DNA of 64,000 nt from DASQMT01 sp963835735 (GCA_963835735.1 CAWIGP010000008.1:62001-126000); one strand, 5' to 3'; shown: positions 1 to 7,563, numbered from the stretch's first letter. A program made the numbers and translations. The notes: generated from the sequence alone by a model not told the origin.

Positions 1-1
1 C

Positions 2-157
2 AACCTCGCTTGCTTCGAGGCGCGGCTCGGGCGGCTCGACAACGCCGCCGAACACCTGCAGGAGGCGTTCGAGTCCGAGCCCGGCGAGGTACGCAATTGG
101 GCGGCGGGCGACAGCGACCTCGACCCGCTGCGCAACCGCGCGGACTTCCCGCGATGA
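2..157 (+). CDS. TPR-repeat protein, C-terminal end (5' truncated by window edge)
   Basis: The open frame enters from the left edge and ends at the TGA at 155-157, leaving about 51 residues. It holds one TPR-like helix pair (ACFEARLG...AAEHLQEAF) followed by a terminal D-x-DLDPLRN motif, which is common at the end of bacterial TPR proteins. The stop overlaps the ATG of the next gene as ATGA, so the two are probably co-transcribed. TPR proteins usually scaffold protein-protein contacts; the partner cannot be told from this fragment. Confidence 0.6.
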   Translation, partial: NLACFEARLGRLDNAAEHLQEAFESEPGEVRNWAAGDSDLDPLRNRADFPR

Positions 158-870
158 CGGTCGCGGTCATCGCCGACGTCCACGGCAACGCGTGGGCGCT
201 CGACGCGGTGCTGGCGGACGCCCGGGCCCGCGGCGCCGACACGTACCTCGACCTCGGCGACACGGTCGACGGGCCGCTCGACCCGGCCGGCACGGCAGAA
301 CGGCTGATGGCGCTCGGCGCGCTCACCGTCCGGGGCAACCACGACCGCTGGATGCTCGAGCGGGTGGACGGGACGGCGGTCGATGCGTTGACGCCGGAGC
401 ACCTGGAATGGCTCGCGACGTTGCCGACGATCGTTCGGCACGAGGACATCGTGCTGTTCCACGCGACACCGCACGACGACCTCACGGGGCTGCTCGACGA
501 CCCGGCGCCGGACGGGACGCACGGGCGCAACGTCGAGGAGGTCGCCGCGATGGTCGAGGGGATCGACGCGCCGCTGATGCTGTGCGGCCACACGCATGTG
601 CCGCGGCTGCTGGAGCTGCCCGGCGGGCGGCGCGTGTTCAACCCCGGCAGCGTGGGGCTGCAGGCCTACCGCGAGCGCGGGCCGGAGCCGTGGGCCTTCG
701 GCACCGGCAGCCCGCACGCTCGCTACGCGCTCCTGCACCGCGAGAACGGGCGCTGGCGGATCGAGCCGCGGTCGGTGCCGTACGACTGGGCGCCCGCCGC
801 GGCTGCGGCGCGAACCGCAGGCCGCGAGGACTGGGCGGCGCCGTTGGCGACCGGCTGGCCCGACGCGTGA
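154..870 (+). CDS. metallophosphoesterase, YfcE/calcineurin-like
   Basis: 238 residues, likely cytosolic. The motifs of a binuclear-metal phosphoesterase are all present and in order: ADVHGN near residues 7-12, LGDTVDG near 37, GNHDR near 66, and GHTH plus NPGS in the C-terminal third. This family hydrolyses phosphodiesters or phosphomonoesters; the substrate is not predictable. The ATG at 154 was chosen over upstream in-frame starts because it begins exactly at the conserved beta strand (MTVAVIADVHGN) and overlaps the preceding stop. Confidence 0.85.
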   Translation: MTVAVIADVHGNAWALDAVLADARARGADTYLDLGDTVDGPLDPAGTAERLMALGALTVRGNHDRWMLERVDGTAVDALTPEHLEWLATLPTIVRHEDIVLFHATPHDDLTGLLDDPAPDGTHGRNVEEVAAMVEGIDAPLMLCGHTHVPRLLELPGGRRVFNPGSVGLQAYRERGPEPWAFGTGSPHARYALLHRENGRWRIEPRSVPYDWAPAAAAARTAGREDWAAPLATGWPDA

Positions 871-1517
871 ACGTCCGCCCGCCGGCCCCGCCACAGATCC
901 CGCCGGTGCTCGATGCGGCGTCCGGCGCGCTCGAGGACCATGCACGGCTCGTCGAGGTGCGCCTCGAGGACCTCGCCGCGTCCGGCCTCGCGGCGCAGGC
1001 GCTCGAGCTCGAGCGGATGCGCCTGCACGGCTGTGTACTGGACGGCGCGCAGCTCGCACGGCCGAGCCTGCGCGACGTCGAGCTCGATCACTGCAGCCTG
1101 GCCGGAGCGCTGCTGCGCGACGCGACGGTCTCCCGCACGCTGTGGAGCGAGTGCCGGCTGAGCGGTCTGACGTGGGCAGAGGGCGCACTCGAGGACGTCA
1201 CGTTCCGCGGCTGCCGGCTCGACCTGGCCGGCTTCCGCTTCGCCCGGCTCCAGCGCGTCGCGTTCGAGGACTGCGTGCTCGGCGAGGCCGACTTCTCGGA
1301 GGCGCGCTGCAGGTGGGTGCGGCTCGAGGGCTGCGACCTGAGCGGCGCGAGCTTCGCCGGCGCGCGCTTCGACGAGTCCGAGCTGCGCCGCTGCACGCTC
1401 GACGGCATCACCGGCGTGGAAGGCCTGCGCGGCGCCGCGCTCGAGTGGTCGGAGATCGTAGGGCTCGCCGGAACCTTCGCGGGCGCGCTCGGTCTGCGCG
1501 TGCTCGATGACGGCTGA
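867..1517 (+). CDS. pentapeptide repeat-containing protein
   Basis: 216 residues from a GTG start that overlaps the phosphoesterase stop (GTGA). Residues from about 45 to 195 show the five-residue periodicity of pentapeptide repeats, with Leu or Phe at the centre of A(D/N)LXX-like units such as LRDVELDHCSLAGALL and GADFSEARC. Such repeats fold into a right-handed quadrilateral beta helix. Some members mimic DNA and protect gyrase, but nothing here shows that role. It is probably in one transcript with the phosphoesterase and the TPR gene. Confidence 0.8.
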   Translation: MNVRPPAPPQIPPVLDAASGALEDHARLVEVRLEDLAASGLAAQALELERMRLHGCVLDGAQLARPSLRDVELDHCSLAGALLRDATVSRTLWSECRLSGLTWAEGALEDVTFRGCRLDLAGFRFARLQRVAFEDCVLGEADFSEARCRWVRLEGCDLSGASFAGARFDESELRRCTLDGITGVEGLRGAALEWSEIVGLAGTFAGALGLRVLDDG

Positions 1518-1534
1518 CCCGGCAGAATCGCGCC

Positions 1535-1930
1535 ATGGCCGAATACACCAAGCTCAACCTCAAGCAGGACGTCGAGGACATGGCGCCCAAGTTCGGTTAC
1601 TCGCCGTTCCTGGAGTCACGCTTCGCGCGCGGGCCGCTCGGGCTCCAGCAGTCGGGCTTCTCGTACTTCAAGATCGCGCCCGACTTCCGCATGCCGTTCG
1701 GCCACACTCACGGCGAGCAGGAGGAGATCTACGTCGTGATCAGCGGCAGCGTGCGGCTCCGGCTCGACGAGGAGGAGCTGGAGCTCGGGCCGCTCGACGT
1801 CGTCCGCATCCCGACGTCGACGAAGCGCGCGCTGCAGGGCGGGCCCGAGGGCGGCGAGCTGCTCGCGTTCGGCGCGCCGAACACGGAGAACAAGGACATC
1901 GACATGCTGCCCGGCTGGTGGGGCGAGTGA
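1535..1930 (+). CDS. cupin domain protein
   Basis: 131 residues. The cupin motif 1 region (MPFGHTHGEQEEIYVVISGSV, near residues 54-74) carries the HxH and Glu metal ligands, and a second strand set follows (LGPLDVVRIPTSTKRAL). No catalytic add-on domain is present, so this is a single-domain small beta barrel that could bind a metal and a small ligand. It follows the pentapeptide gene by 17 bp on the same strand, and its stop faces another cupin gene convergently. Confidence 0.8.
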   Translation: MAEYTKLNLKQDVEDMAPKFGYSPFLESRFARGPLGLQQSGFSYFKIAPDFRMPFGHTHGEQEEIYVVISGSVRLRLDEEELELGPLDVVRIPTSTKRALQGGPEGGELLAFGAPNTENKDIDMLPGWWGE

Positions 1931-1931
1931 A

Positions 1932-2309
1932 TCAGGCCGTCCACTGCTTGATCAGCGGCTCGAACCCGCCCGGGATGAACACGTTCAGCGCACCGGCGCG
2001 GGCGTCGCCGCGGTTCTGAAAATCGTGCACCACGCCGGCGGGAATACGCAGGAACGTGCCCCTGGGCGCGTCCACCACGTCCTCCCCGGCGAGGAACGTC
2101 ATCGTCCCCTCGAGTACGTAGAAGAGCTCCTCGTTCGCCTCATGCGAGTGCGGGCCGGGCCCGGGCTCGCCGGCCTCGAGCCACCACTCCGACACGCAGT
2201 AGCGGTCGCCGGTCTCCGCCCCGTCGGCGAGGAAGCGGCTCCGCATCGCCTCCAGCTCGTATCGCCGCCCGCCCGCCGGCGAGACGACGATGATGTCGCG
2301 CTCGGTCAT
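1932..2309 (-). CDS. cupin domain protein
   Basis: 125 residues. The cupin core PGPGPHSHEANEELFYVLEGTM carries the H-x-H...E ligand set, and PRGTFLRIPAGVVHDFQNRG is the second motif, whose His would be the fourth ligand. It lies tail to tail with the cupin gene at 1535-1930 (1 bp between the stops). The two proteins are clearly different cupins, so this is not a recent duplication. Substrate unknown; single-domain cupins of this length are often isomerases, dioxygenase-like proteins or regulators. Confidence 0.8.
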   Translation of the reverse strand: MTERDIIVVSPAGGRRYELEAMRSRFLADGAETGDRYCVSEWWLEAGEPGPGPHSHEANEELFYVLEGTMTFLAGEDVVDAPRGTFLRIPAGVVHDFQNRGDARAGALNVFIPGGFEPLIKQWTA

Positions 2310-2361
2310 GCCGCCCAGGCTAGGCGCGCACGGCGCACCTGGCTTGGACGAACGGGAGCGG

Positions 2362-2835
2362 CTACGCGGCGGCGCCCATCTCGTCGAGCGCCTTGAGGAC
2401 GACCTCGTCGTGGGTCTTGGGCGAGACCTTCGGGAACACCTTCGCCACGGTGCCGTCCGGATCGATCAGGAACGTCGAGCGCTGAACGCCCCAGTAGGTG
2501 CGCCCGTAGTTCGTCTTCTCCATCCATGTGCCGTAGAGGTCGCTCACGGCGTGGCCCTCGTCGGCCAGCAGGCGGAAGTTCAGCGACTGCTTGTCGGCGA
2601 ACTTCTTGATCGCCTCGACGGAGTCCGGGGAGACGCCGAGCACGACCGCGCCGGCGGCCTCGTAATCCGCACGGTGGTCGCGGATCCCGCACGCCTGCGT
2701 CGTGCACCCGGGCGTGTCCGCCTTGGGATAGAAGTAGAGGACGACCGGCTGCCCGCGGAAGTCGGACAGCGACACATCGTTCCCGTCCTGGTCCGGCAGC
2801 GTGAAGTCGGGTGCGGTGGTGCCTGCTTCGATCAT
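2362..2835 (-). CDS. bcp: thiol peroxidase of the Bcp/PrxQ family
   Basis: 157 residues, typical for Bcp. It reduces hydrogen peroxide and organic hydroperoxides using thioredoxin. The peroxidatic cysteine is C44 in YFYPKADTPGCTTQAC, with the resolving C49 five residues on, the atypical 2-Cys PrxQ arrangement. The downstream GVSPDS and FRLLADE segments also match. The ATG at 2835 overlaps the stop of the upstream GNAT gene (ATGA), so the two form a two-gene operon transcribed leftwards. Confidence 0.93.
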   Translation of the reverse strand: MIEAGTTAPDFTLPDQDGNDVSLSDFRGQPVVLYFYPKADTPGCTTQACGIRDHRADYEAAGAVVLGVSPDSVEAIKKFADKQSLNFRLLADEGHAVSDLYGTWMEKTNYGRTYWGVQRSTFLIDPDGTVAKVFPKVSPKTHDEVVLKALDEMGAAA

Positions 2836-3446
2836 TGGTGATTCCTTGGTGGAAAATCGATCCGCATCACAACCCGGCGGAGGGTCGGGCGACTGACCTC
2901 GGTGAACCCGGCGGCGGCGAAGCTGCTGCGGGCGCCGACGTGTAGCTCCACGGGCATGATCTCCTTCCCGGGCTCGGTGATCATCGGATAGCCCTCCAGG
3001 GCACGGGCTCCGCGCTCGCGGGCGAAGTCGACGGCGGCCCGCGCCAGCGCATGGCTGATCCCGCGGCGCCGGAAGCCTGCGCGGGTGACGAAGCAGGTCA
3101 CGGCCCAGACGCTGTCGTCGGCCTTGTCCTCGTCCCGCCCCTCCCACGGGACGCGGGTCTTGAGCAGCAGGCGCGGGTAGGCGCTTCGCGGCTCGACCGC
3201 GCACCAGCCGACGGGCTCGCGGTCGAGGTAGGCGACGAGGCCGGACGTCGTGCCCGACTCCGGGTGACCACAGTCGGCCTGCCGGCGGAACCGGAACGCG
3301 AGCTCCTCGGGTCCAACCGAGGCCCAGGACTCCCCCGGCTGCATCTTGTACCGCTGGCAGTAGCACCTGGACGGGTCACCGCGCGTGCCGAAGACGGCCT
3401 GGAGATCCTCCCAGCTCGCCTCATTCGCGGTGGCGATGGTGACCAT
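2832..3446 (-). CDS. GNAT-family N-acetyltransferase
   Basis: 204 residues. The N-terminus has the FGTRGDPSRCYCQRYKM segment seen in a GNAT subfamily. The acetyl-CoA loop is at VTRAGFRRRGISHALARAAVDFARERGA (R-x-x-G-x-A-like), with a late strand EVSRPTLRRVVMRI. The acceptor is not predictable. It is translationally coupled to bcp. The start at 3446 leaves only 58 bp to the divergent GntR gene, and that gap contains two GntR-type operators, so this pair may also be under that regulator. Confidence 0.8.
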   Translation of the reverse strand: MVTIATANEASWEDLQAVFGTRGDPSRCYCQRYKMQPGESWASVGPEELAFRFRRQADCGHPESGTTSGLVAYLDREPVGWCAVEPRSAYPRLLLKTRVPWEGRDEDKADDSVWAVTCFVTRAGFRRRGISHALARAAVDFARERGARALEGYPMITEPGKEIMPVELHVGARSSFAAAGFTEVSRPTLRRVVMRIDFPPRNHQ

Positions 3447-3470
3447 GGCGCTGGAGGATGCCACGTGCTT

Positions 3471-3505
3471 CTGGTACAACCAGTACTCCCAACTGGTCCA
3501 ACCAG
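3471..3505. promoter_or_regulatory. two tandem 13-bp GntR/FadR-type operators
   Basis: CTGGTACAACCAG (3471-3483) and CTGGTCCAACCAG (3493-3505) are each perfect 5-bp inverted repeats around a 3-bp centre. They match the TGGT-N3-ACCA pattern known for FadR-type regulators. Their centres are 22 bp apart, about two helical turns, which suits cooperative dimer binding. They lie between the divergent GNAT and GntR genes, so autoregulation of the GntR gene and control of both directions is the natural inference. Confidence 0.8.
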
Positions 3506-4164
3506 TGCTCCTGTCCGATCGAATCCACGCCCGCCTACGGGCCGAGATCCTCTCCGGCGCGCTGCCGCCCGGCGCGGCGGTGCCGTCCGAGCGGCGGCTG
3601 TCCGAGCAGCTCGGCGCCAGCCGCCACGCGGTGCGCGAGGCGCTCAAGCGGCTGCAGGAGGCCGGGCTCGTACGGATCAGCCACGGTGGCGCGACCCGGG
3701 TGCGCGACTGGCGCCACGACGGCGGGCTGGACCTGCTGCTGGCGCTCGCCGCCACGGGCGACGTGCCGCCCGAGCTCGAGGCCGAGCGAGCCGCGCTCGA
3801 GCTGCGCGCGTGCATCGGCGCCGACGCCGCGCGTCGAGCGGCGCAGCGCGCGAGCGCCGCCCAGCGCGCGGAGATCACGGCGCGCGCCGAGGCGCTGGCC
3901 GCCGCGTCCGACCCCGAGGCGCGCAACCTCGAGTACGAGCGCTTGTGGGACGTCGTCGTCGACGGCGCCGGCAACGTCGCCTACCGGCTCGCGCTCAACA
4001 CGCTCGTGGCCGGCCAGCACGTGCTGGTGCTCGACGCCGCGCGCGTGGGCGCCGAGCTGCGCGACGACGACACGATCCGCGCGCTCGCGCGGGCGATCGC
4101 GGACGGGCGGGCGGACGAGGCGCGCGCGGTCGCGGCCGAGCTGCTGGAGCGATCGGCGGCATGA
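3505..4164 (+). CDS. GntR-family transcriptional regulator (FadR-like, FCD-type C domain)
   Basis: 219 residues from the GTG at 3505. The winged helix-turn-helix spans about residues 4-70, with the diagnostic PSERRLSEQLGASRHAVREALKRLQEAGLV. The remainder is all-helical and resembles an FCD effector domain. An ATG at 3445 is in frame but would put both operators inside the coding sequence; the GTG start begins right at the HTH and leaves the operators upstream. It overlaps the desaturase start (ATGA), so the regulator and a membrane lipid-modifying enzyme are one operon. The effector may be lipid-related, by context only. Confidence 0.85.
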   Translation: MLLSDRIHARLRAEILSGALPPGAAVPSERRLSEQLGASRHAVREALKRLQEAGLVRISHGGATRVRDWRHDGGLDLLLALAATGDVPPELEAERAALELRACIGADAARRAAQRASAAQRAEITARAEALAAASDPEARNLEYERLWDVVVDGAGNVAYRLALNTLVAGQHVLVLDAARVGAELRDDDTIRALARAIADGRADEARAVAAELLERSAA

Positions 4165-4988
4165 CCGAGGTCCTCTACTACGCCGTCCCGTTCTTCGTCC
4201 TGCTGCTCGCGGTCGAGGCGCTCACGTACCGCCACCTGCAGTCCGAGAAGCTCGTCGGCTACGAGCTCAAGGACACGCGTACGAGCCTGGCGATGGGCGT
4301 AGGCAACGTGGTCGTGAACGTCGTCTGGAAGCTCGCGGTCGTGGCCGTCTACGCCGCGCTGTACGAGCTCACGCCGCTGCGTCTCGACCCCGGCGACTGG
4401 TGGGTCTGGGTGCTGCTGTTCTTCGCCGACGACCTCGCGTACTACGTCTTCCACCGGGTCAGCCACGAGAGCCGCGTGTTCTGGGCGAGCCACGTCGTAC
4501 ACCACTCCTCGCAGCACTACAACCTGTCGACCGCGCTGCGCCAGACCTGGGTGCCGATGACCTACCTGCCGTTCTGGCTGCCGCTGCTGCTGCTCGGCTT
4601 CGAGCCCTGGATGGTGCTGCTCGCGCAGAGCTGGAGCCTGATCTATCAGTTCGGCCTGCACACGGAGCGGGTCGGGCGGCTGCGGCGACCCATCGAAGCC
4701 GTGCTGAACACGCCCTCCCACCACCGCGTCCACCATGGCGCGAACGAGCAGTACCTGGACCGCAACTACGGCGGCATCCTGATCATCTGGGACCGGCTGT
4801 TCGGCTCGTTCGAGCCGGAGGGCGACCGCGTCCGCTACGGGCTGACGAAGAACATCGAGACGTTCAACCCGGTCCGCGTCGCGTTCGGCGAGTACGGCGC
4901 GCTGCTGCGCGACCTGCGCGCCGCGCGCTCGTGGCGCGCGCGCTGGAACCTGCTTCTCCGCGGACCCGGCTACGAGCCCGTCGACTAA
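4161..4988 (+). CDS. sterol desaturase / fatty acid hydroxylase superfamily membrane protein
   Basis: 275 residues with several membrane segments. It has the three histidine boxes of di-iron membrane hydroxylases: HRVSH, then HVVHHSS, and HHRVHHG near the C-terminus. These oxygenases hydroxylate or desaturate lipid acyl or isoprenoid chains at the cytoplasmic face. The true substrate is unknown; bacterial members act on carotenoids, sphingolipid-like or alkylglycerol lipids. The stop codon lies inside the antitoxin operator at 4980-5006. Translational coupling to the GntR gene suggests ligand-controlled expression. Confidence 0.85.
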   Translation: MTEVLYYAVPFFVLLLAVEALTYRHLQSEKLVGYELKDTRTSLAMGVGNVVVNVVWKLAVVAVYAALYELTPLRLDPGDWWVWVLLFFADDLAYYVFHRVSHESRVFWASHVVHHSSQHYNLSTALRQTWVPMTYLPFWLPLLLLGFEPWMVLLAQSWSLIYQFGLHTERVGRLRRPIEAVLNTPSHHRVHHGANEQYLDRNYGGILIIWDRLFGSFEPEGDRVRYGLTKNIETFNPVRVAFGEYGALLRDLRAARSWRARWNLLLRGPGYEPVD

Positions 4989-5006
4989 GTCCTAGACTTA
5001 GTCGAC
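4980..5006. promoter_or_regulatory. 27-bp palindrome, likely antitoxin operator
   Basis: A perfect 12-bp inverted repeat, GTCGACTAAGTC and its complement, flanks a 3-bp CTA centre and ends one base before the antitoxin ATG. It includes the TAA stop of the desaturase gene. Phd/YefM antitoxins repress their own operon by binding such palindromes, so this is probably the autoregulatory operator of the 5007-5410 module. Confidence 0.8.
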
Positions 5007-5234
5007 ATGGAGGTAGGCGTCCACGAGGCCAAGACCCAGTTCTCAAAACTGCTGCGTCGCGTCGCCGCCGGCGAGGAGATCGTGATCTCGCGCGGCGGCG
5101 TCCCCGTCGCTCGGCTGGTCCCGGTCGCGCAGGAAGGGCCGCGGCAGTTCGGTCGCGACAGCGGAAAGTTCGACGTTCCCGAGGACTTCGACGCGCCGCT
5201 GCCGGACGACTTGCTGCGCGCCTTCGAAGCGTGA
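5007..5234 (+). CDS. type II antitoxin, Phd/YefM family
   Basis: 75 residues with the Phd/YefM N-terminal DNA-binding fold: MEVGVHEAKTQFSKLLRRVAAGEEIVISRGGVPVARLVPV. The C-terminal part (DVPEDFDAPLPDDLLRAFEA) is the acidic toxin-binding tail. Length and domain content are normal, so the gene looks functional. Its stop overlaps the GTG of the toxin remnant. It would neutralise a VapC-type RNase, but the adjacent toxin is internally deleted, so this antitoxin may now be solitary. Confidence 0.88.
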   Translation: MEVGVHEAKTQFSKLLRRVAAGEEIVISRGGVPVARLVPVAQEGPRQFGRDSGKFDVPEDFDAPLPDDLLRAFEA

Positions 5235-5410
5235 AGCTATTGCTCGACACGCACTGCTGGCTCTGGCTGCAGGTGAGCCCGGAGCGGCTCGGATCGCGGA
5301 CGCTCGAACTGCTCGCCGACCTCGACAACGAGCTGCTGCTGTCGGCCGCCAGCTCGTGGGCCGATCCGCAGATCCAGCGGTACGACGTCGAGATCGTGGC
5401 ACCTACTTGA
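5231..5410 (+). pseudogene. VapC-like PIN toxin with an internal in-frame deletion
   Basis: Only 59 codons, where PIN toxins of this type have about 125. The start is a normal PIN N-terminus (KLLLDTHCWLWL, with the first catalytic Asp) and continues to LLLSAASSW. It then jumps directly to ADPQIQRYDVEIV, which in intact VapC proteins is the last strand region. About 65 residues, with the central acidic ligands, are missing without loss of frame. The protein cannot assemble the PIN active site, so toxin activity is almost certainly lost. The end overlaps the convergent fpg-like gene by 8 bp. Confidence 0.8.
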
Positions 5411-6245
5411 GCAGCCGAGAGAGCCGGCGGTCCTTGAGCACCCGGCCGTCGGTCTGGTCGGTCGGGCAGTACGTCATCACGTAGTCCTCGTAGAACACCG
5501 CCTCGAGCAGCGTGCCGCACTGCGGGCACGGCTCGCCTTGGTGCGCATGCACGCGCGTGGGCTTGGGGAACTTCTCCGGCAGCGGGAGATCGACGCGCTC
5601 CTCGTAGACGTCGAGCACGCGCCCGAGCTCGGACACCATCGCGGCGCGCAGCGCGTCGGCCTCCTCGTCGCTCAGGTCGTCGCCGCGCTTGAACGGCGAC
5701 AGCCGCGCGACGTTGAGGATCTCGTCGACCCAGGTGCGGCCGATGCCCGCGACGACCTGCTGATCGCGCAGCAGCGTGTGCAGCGGCCGCGGCGCGTCGA
5801 GCAGCTCGTGCAGCGGCGGCGGGTCGGGCCACGCGTCGGGCCCGAGCCCCGCGAGCGACTCCTCCGAGTCCAGGTCCTCGGAGCGCAGCAGCTTCACCCA
5901 CGCCGCCTGCTTGGAGCCGAACTCGCGCACGCGCAGCTCGCGGTCGCCGGGCAATCGGAGCAGCAGCCGCGACGTCCGGTCGCGCAGCGACGCGCGCTTG
6001 TCGTACAGCTGGATCCGCCCCGCTGACATCAGGTGCAGCAGCAGCACGAGGTCGTCGAACTCGAGCAGGAGCAGCTTGCCGCGCCGCGACACGCCGGTGA
6101 ACTCGCGGCCGTCGAGCGCGTGCAGCGGCGGGTCGAACGTCTTGAGTGCGTTGATGCCCGGCGCGAGCGCGGACTCGATGGTCTCGCCCGGCAGCACGGC
6201 GGCGAGCCGGCGGGCGGCGATCTCCATCTCGGGCAGCTCGGGCAT
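5403..6245 (-). CDS. formamidopyrimidine-DNA glycosylase family protein (Fpg/Nei)
   Basis: 280 residues, the usual Fpg length. It excises oxidised bases such as 8-oxoguanine and nicks abasic sites. The catalytic N-terminal Pro-Glu (M-PELPE), the RRGKLL lysine near residue 57 and the helix-two-turn-helix region (GIGRTWVDEILNVA) are all present. The zinc finger is atypical: C240-PQ-C243, then C260, but the expected fourth cysteine is D263 (YCPTDQ). Whether Asp can act as the fourth ligand is unknown. It is divergent from the M20 peptidase by 23 bp. Confidence 0.88.
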   Translation of the reverse strand: MPELPEMEIAARRLAAVLPGETIESALAPGINALKTFDPPLHALDGREFTGVSRRGKLLLLEFDDLVLLLHLMSAGRIQLYDKRASLRDRTSRLLLRLPGDRELRVREFGSKQAAWVKLLRSEDLDSEESLAGLGPDAWPDPPPLHELLDAPRPLHTLLRDQQVVAGIGRTWVDEILNVARLSPFKRGDDLSDEEADALRAAMVSELGRVLDVYEERVDLPLPEKFPKPTRVHAHQGEPCPQCGTLLEAVFYEDYVMTYCPTDQTDGRVLKDRRLSRLLK

Positions 6246-6268
6246 CGGACCCACTTTAGAGTCCAGGC

Positions 6269-7408
6269 ATGCTTGCCTGGGTGCAGCGGGAGGCCGAGAC
6301 GATCGCGCGGCACGCCGAGCGCCAGCTGGAGGCGCTCGTCGCGGTCTCCTCCCCGTCGGGCGACGTGCACGGGGCCGAGGACTGCGCCGCGGTCTGTGCC
6401 GCGCTGCTCCCCGCCGACGCGGAGGTCGAGCGCCCGCCGTGCTCGTCGCCAGGCCACGCGCCCGACCTGCTCGCGCGCGTGCGCGGGCGCGGCACGCGCC
6501 GGATCCTGCTGCTCGGCCACGTCGACACCGTGATCGCGCACGAGCACCACAAGCCGCTGCGGCGCGACGGCGACGAGCTGCTCGGCTCCGGCACGGTCGA
6601 CATGAAGGGCGGCGTCGTGCTCGCGCTCGGGGCGCTGCGCGCGCTCGCCGGGCGGCCGGAGGACTACGCCGAGGCCGCGCTGCTGCTCGTGTGCGACGAG
6701 GAGTGGCGCACCGCGCCGTTCGCGCACGCCGAGCGCTTCGCGGGCTGGGATGCGTGCCTGTGCTTCGAGGCGGGCGAGCTGACGCCCGAGGGCGTCGAGG
6801 GCGTCGTCGTCCGGCGCAAGGCCGCCGGCACGATCCGCGTCCGCGCGAAGGGTCGCTCGGCGCATTCGGGCTCGGCGCCCGACCGCGGACGCAACGCGCT
6901 GCTGGCGCTGGCGAGCGCCGCCCAAGTCGTCGCCGCCCGGCACGCACCGGCTGGCCCGGATCGCCTGACGGCCGTGCCGACGGTGCTGCACGCCGGCGAC
7001 GCGTTCAACGTCGTCCCGGGGCGCGGCGAGCTGGTCTGCGACCTGCGCGCGGACAGCGACGCCGCGATCCACGCGGTGCTCGACGCGATCCCGCACGACG
7101 TCGGCGGCGTCGCGCTCCACCCCGAGCTCGCGCGGCTGTGGCCGGGGATGGACAGCGAACGCGCGACCGCCGCACTGCTGACCCGCGCGGGCGCGGCGCT
7201 CGGCCGGCCCGTCGTCGGCGTGCACCGCGGCGGCGCGAGCGACGCGAGCCACATCGCACGCGTGATCCCGCTGACCGTCGACGGGCTCGGACCGCGCGGC
7301 GGCAAGGCGCACAACCCAGGCGAGTTCGTGCACGCCGGCTCGCTCGCGAGCCGCGCCGAGGTCGCGCTCGCGCTGGTCGACGCCGCGCTCGTCGGACTAG
7401 TGTCCTGA
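6269..7408 (+). CDS. M20-family metallopeptidase (glutamate carboxypeptidase-like)
   Basis: 379 residues. Di-zinc ligands and catalytic residues are seen in order: H84/D86 in GHVDTV, D111 in GTVDMKGG, E144-E145 in CDEEWRT, and the late His in KAHNPGEFVH. The dimerisation (lid) domain lies between, marked by KGRSAHSGSAPDRGRNA. Such enzymes cleave amide bonds of N-acyl or dipeptide substrates. The last two codons and the stop come from the inserted element at 7401-7559, so the original C-terminus was probably different and would have run into the convergent phosphatase gene. Confidence 0.88.
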   Translation: MLAWVQREAETIARHAERQLEALVAVSSPSGDVHGAEDCAAVCAALLPADAEVERPPCSSPGHAPDLLARVRGRGTRRILLLGHVDTVIAHEHHKPLRRDGDELLGSGTVDMKGGVVLALGALRALAGRPEDYAEAALLLVCDEEWRTAPFAHAERFAGWDACLCFEAGELTPEGVEGVVVRRKAAGTIRVRAKGRSAHSGSAPDRGRNALLALASAAQVVAARHAPAGPDRLTAVPTVLHAGDAFNVVPGRGELVCDLRADSDAAIHAVLDAIPHDVGGVALHPELARLWPGMDSERATAALLTRAGAALGRPVVGVHRGGASDASHIARVIPLTVDGLGPRGGKAHNPGEFVHAGSLASRAEVALALVDAALVGLVS

Positions 7409-7563
7409 GTCGTAAGTTCGGCGGCACCGCGGCGGATGCCGGGTCGTGCCTGCCGGTGCACGGTATCCGTGAGCATGCTGGTTGCACGTGACCGGATGCC
7501 GGGTGCCGGCAGGCGCGGGCCGGCGCCGCCGACTGCCGTCGAAATTGCGACTCAGGGCACTAG
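7397..7563. mobile_element. MITE-like element, 159 bp, flanked by CTAG
   Basis: Terminal inverted repeats TGTCCTGAGTCGTAAGTTCG... (7401-7426) and the complement of 7534-7559 match at 22 of 26 positions. Both ends are bordered by CTAG (7397-7400 and 7560-7563), consistent with a 4-bp target duplication of the type made by IS5-group elements. The 159-bp interior has no open frame of note but contains a repeated CGGATGCCGGGT and the TGCCGG/CCGGCA complement. It is best read as a non-autonomous element; the transposase source is not in this window. Confidence 0.75.

Noticed and set aside
3385..3504. Upstream in-frame starts for the GntR gene, including ATG 3445
   Set aside because: They would translate through both operators and add a non-homologous N-terminus; the GTG at 3505 starts right at the winged helix.
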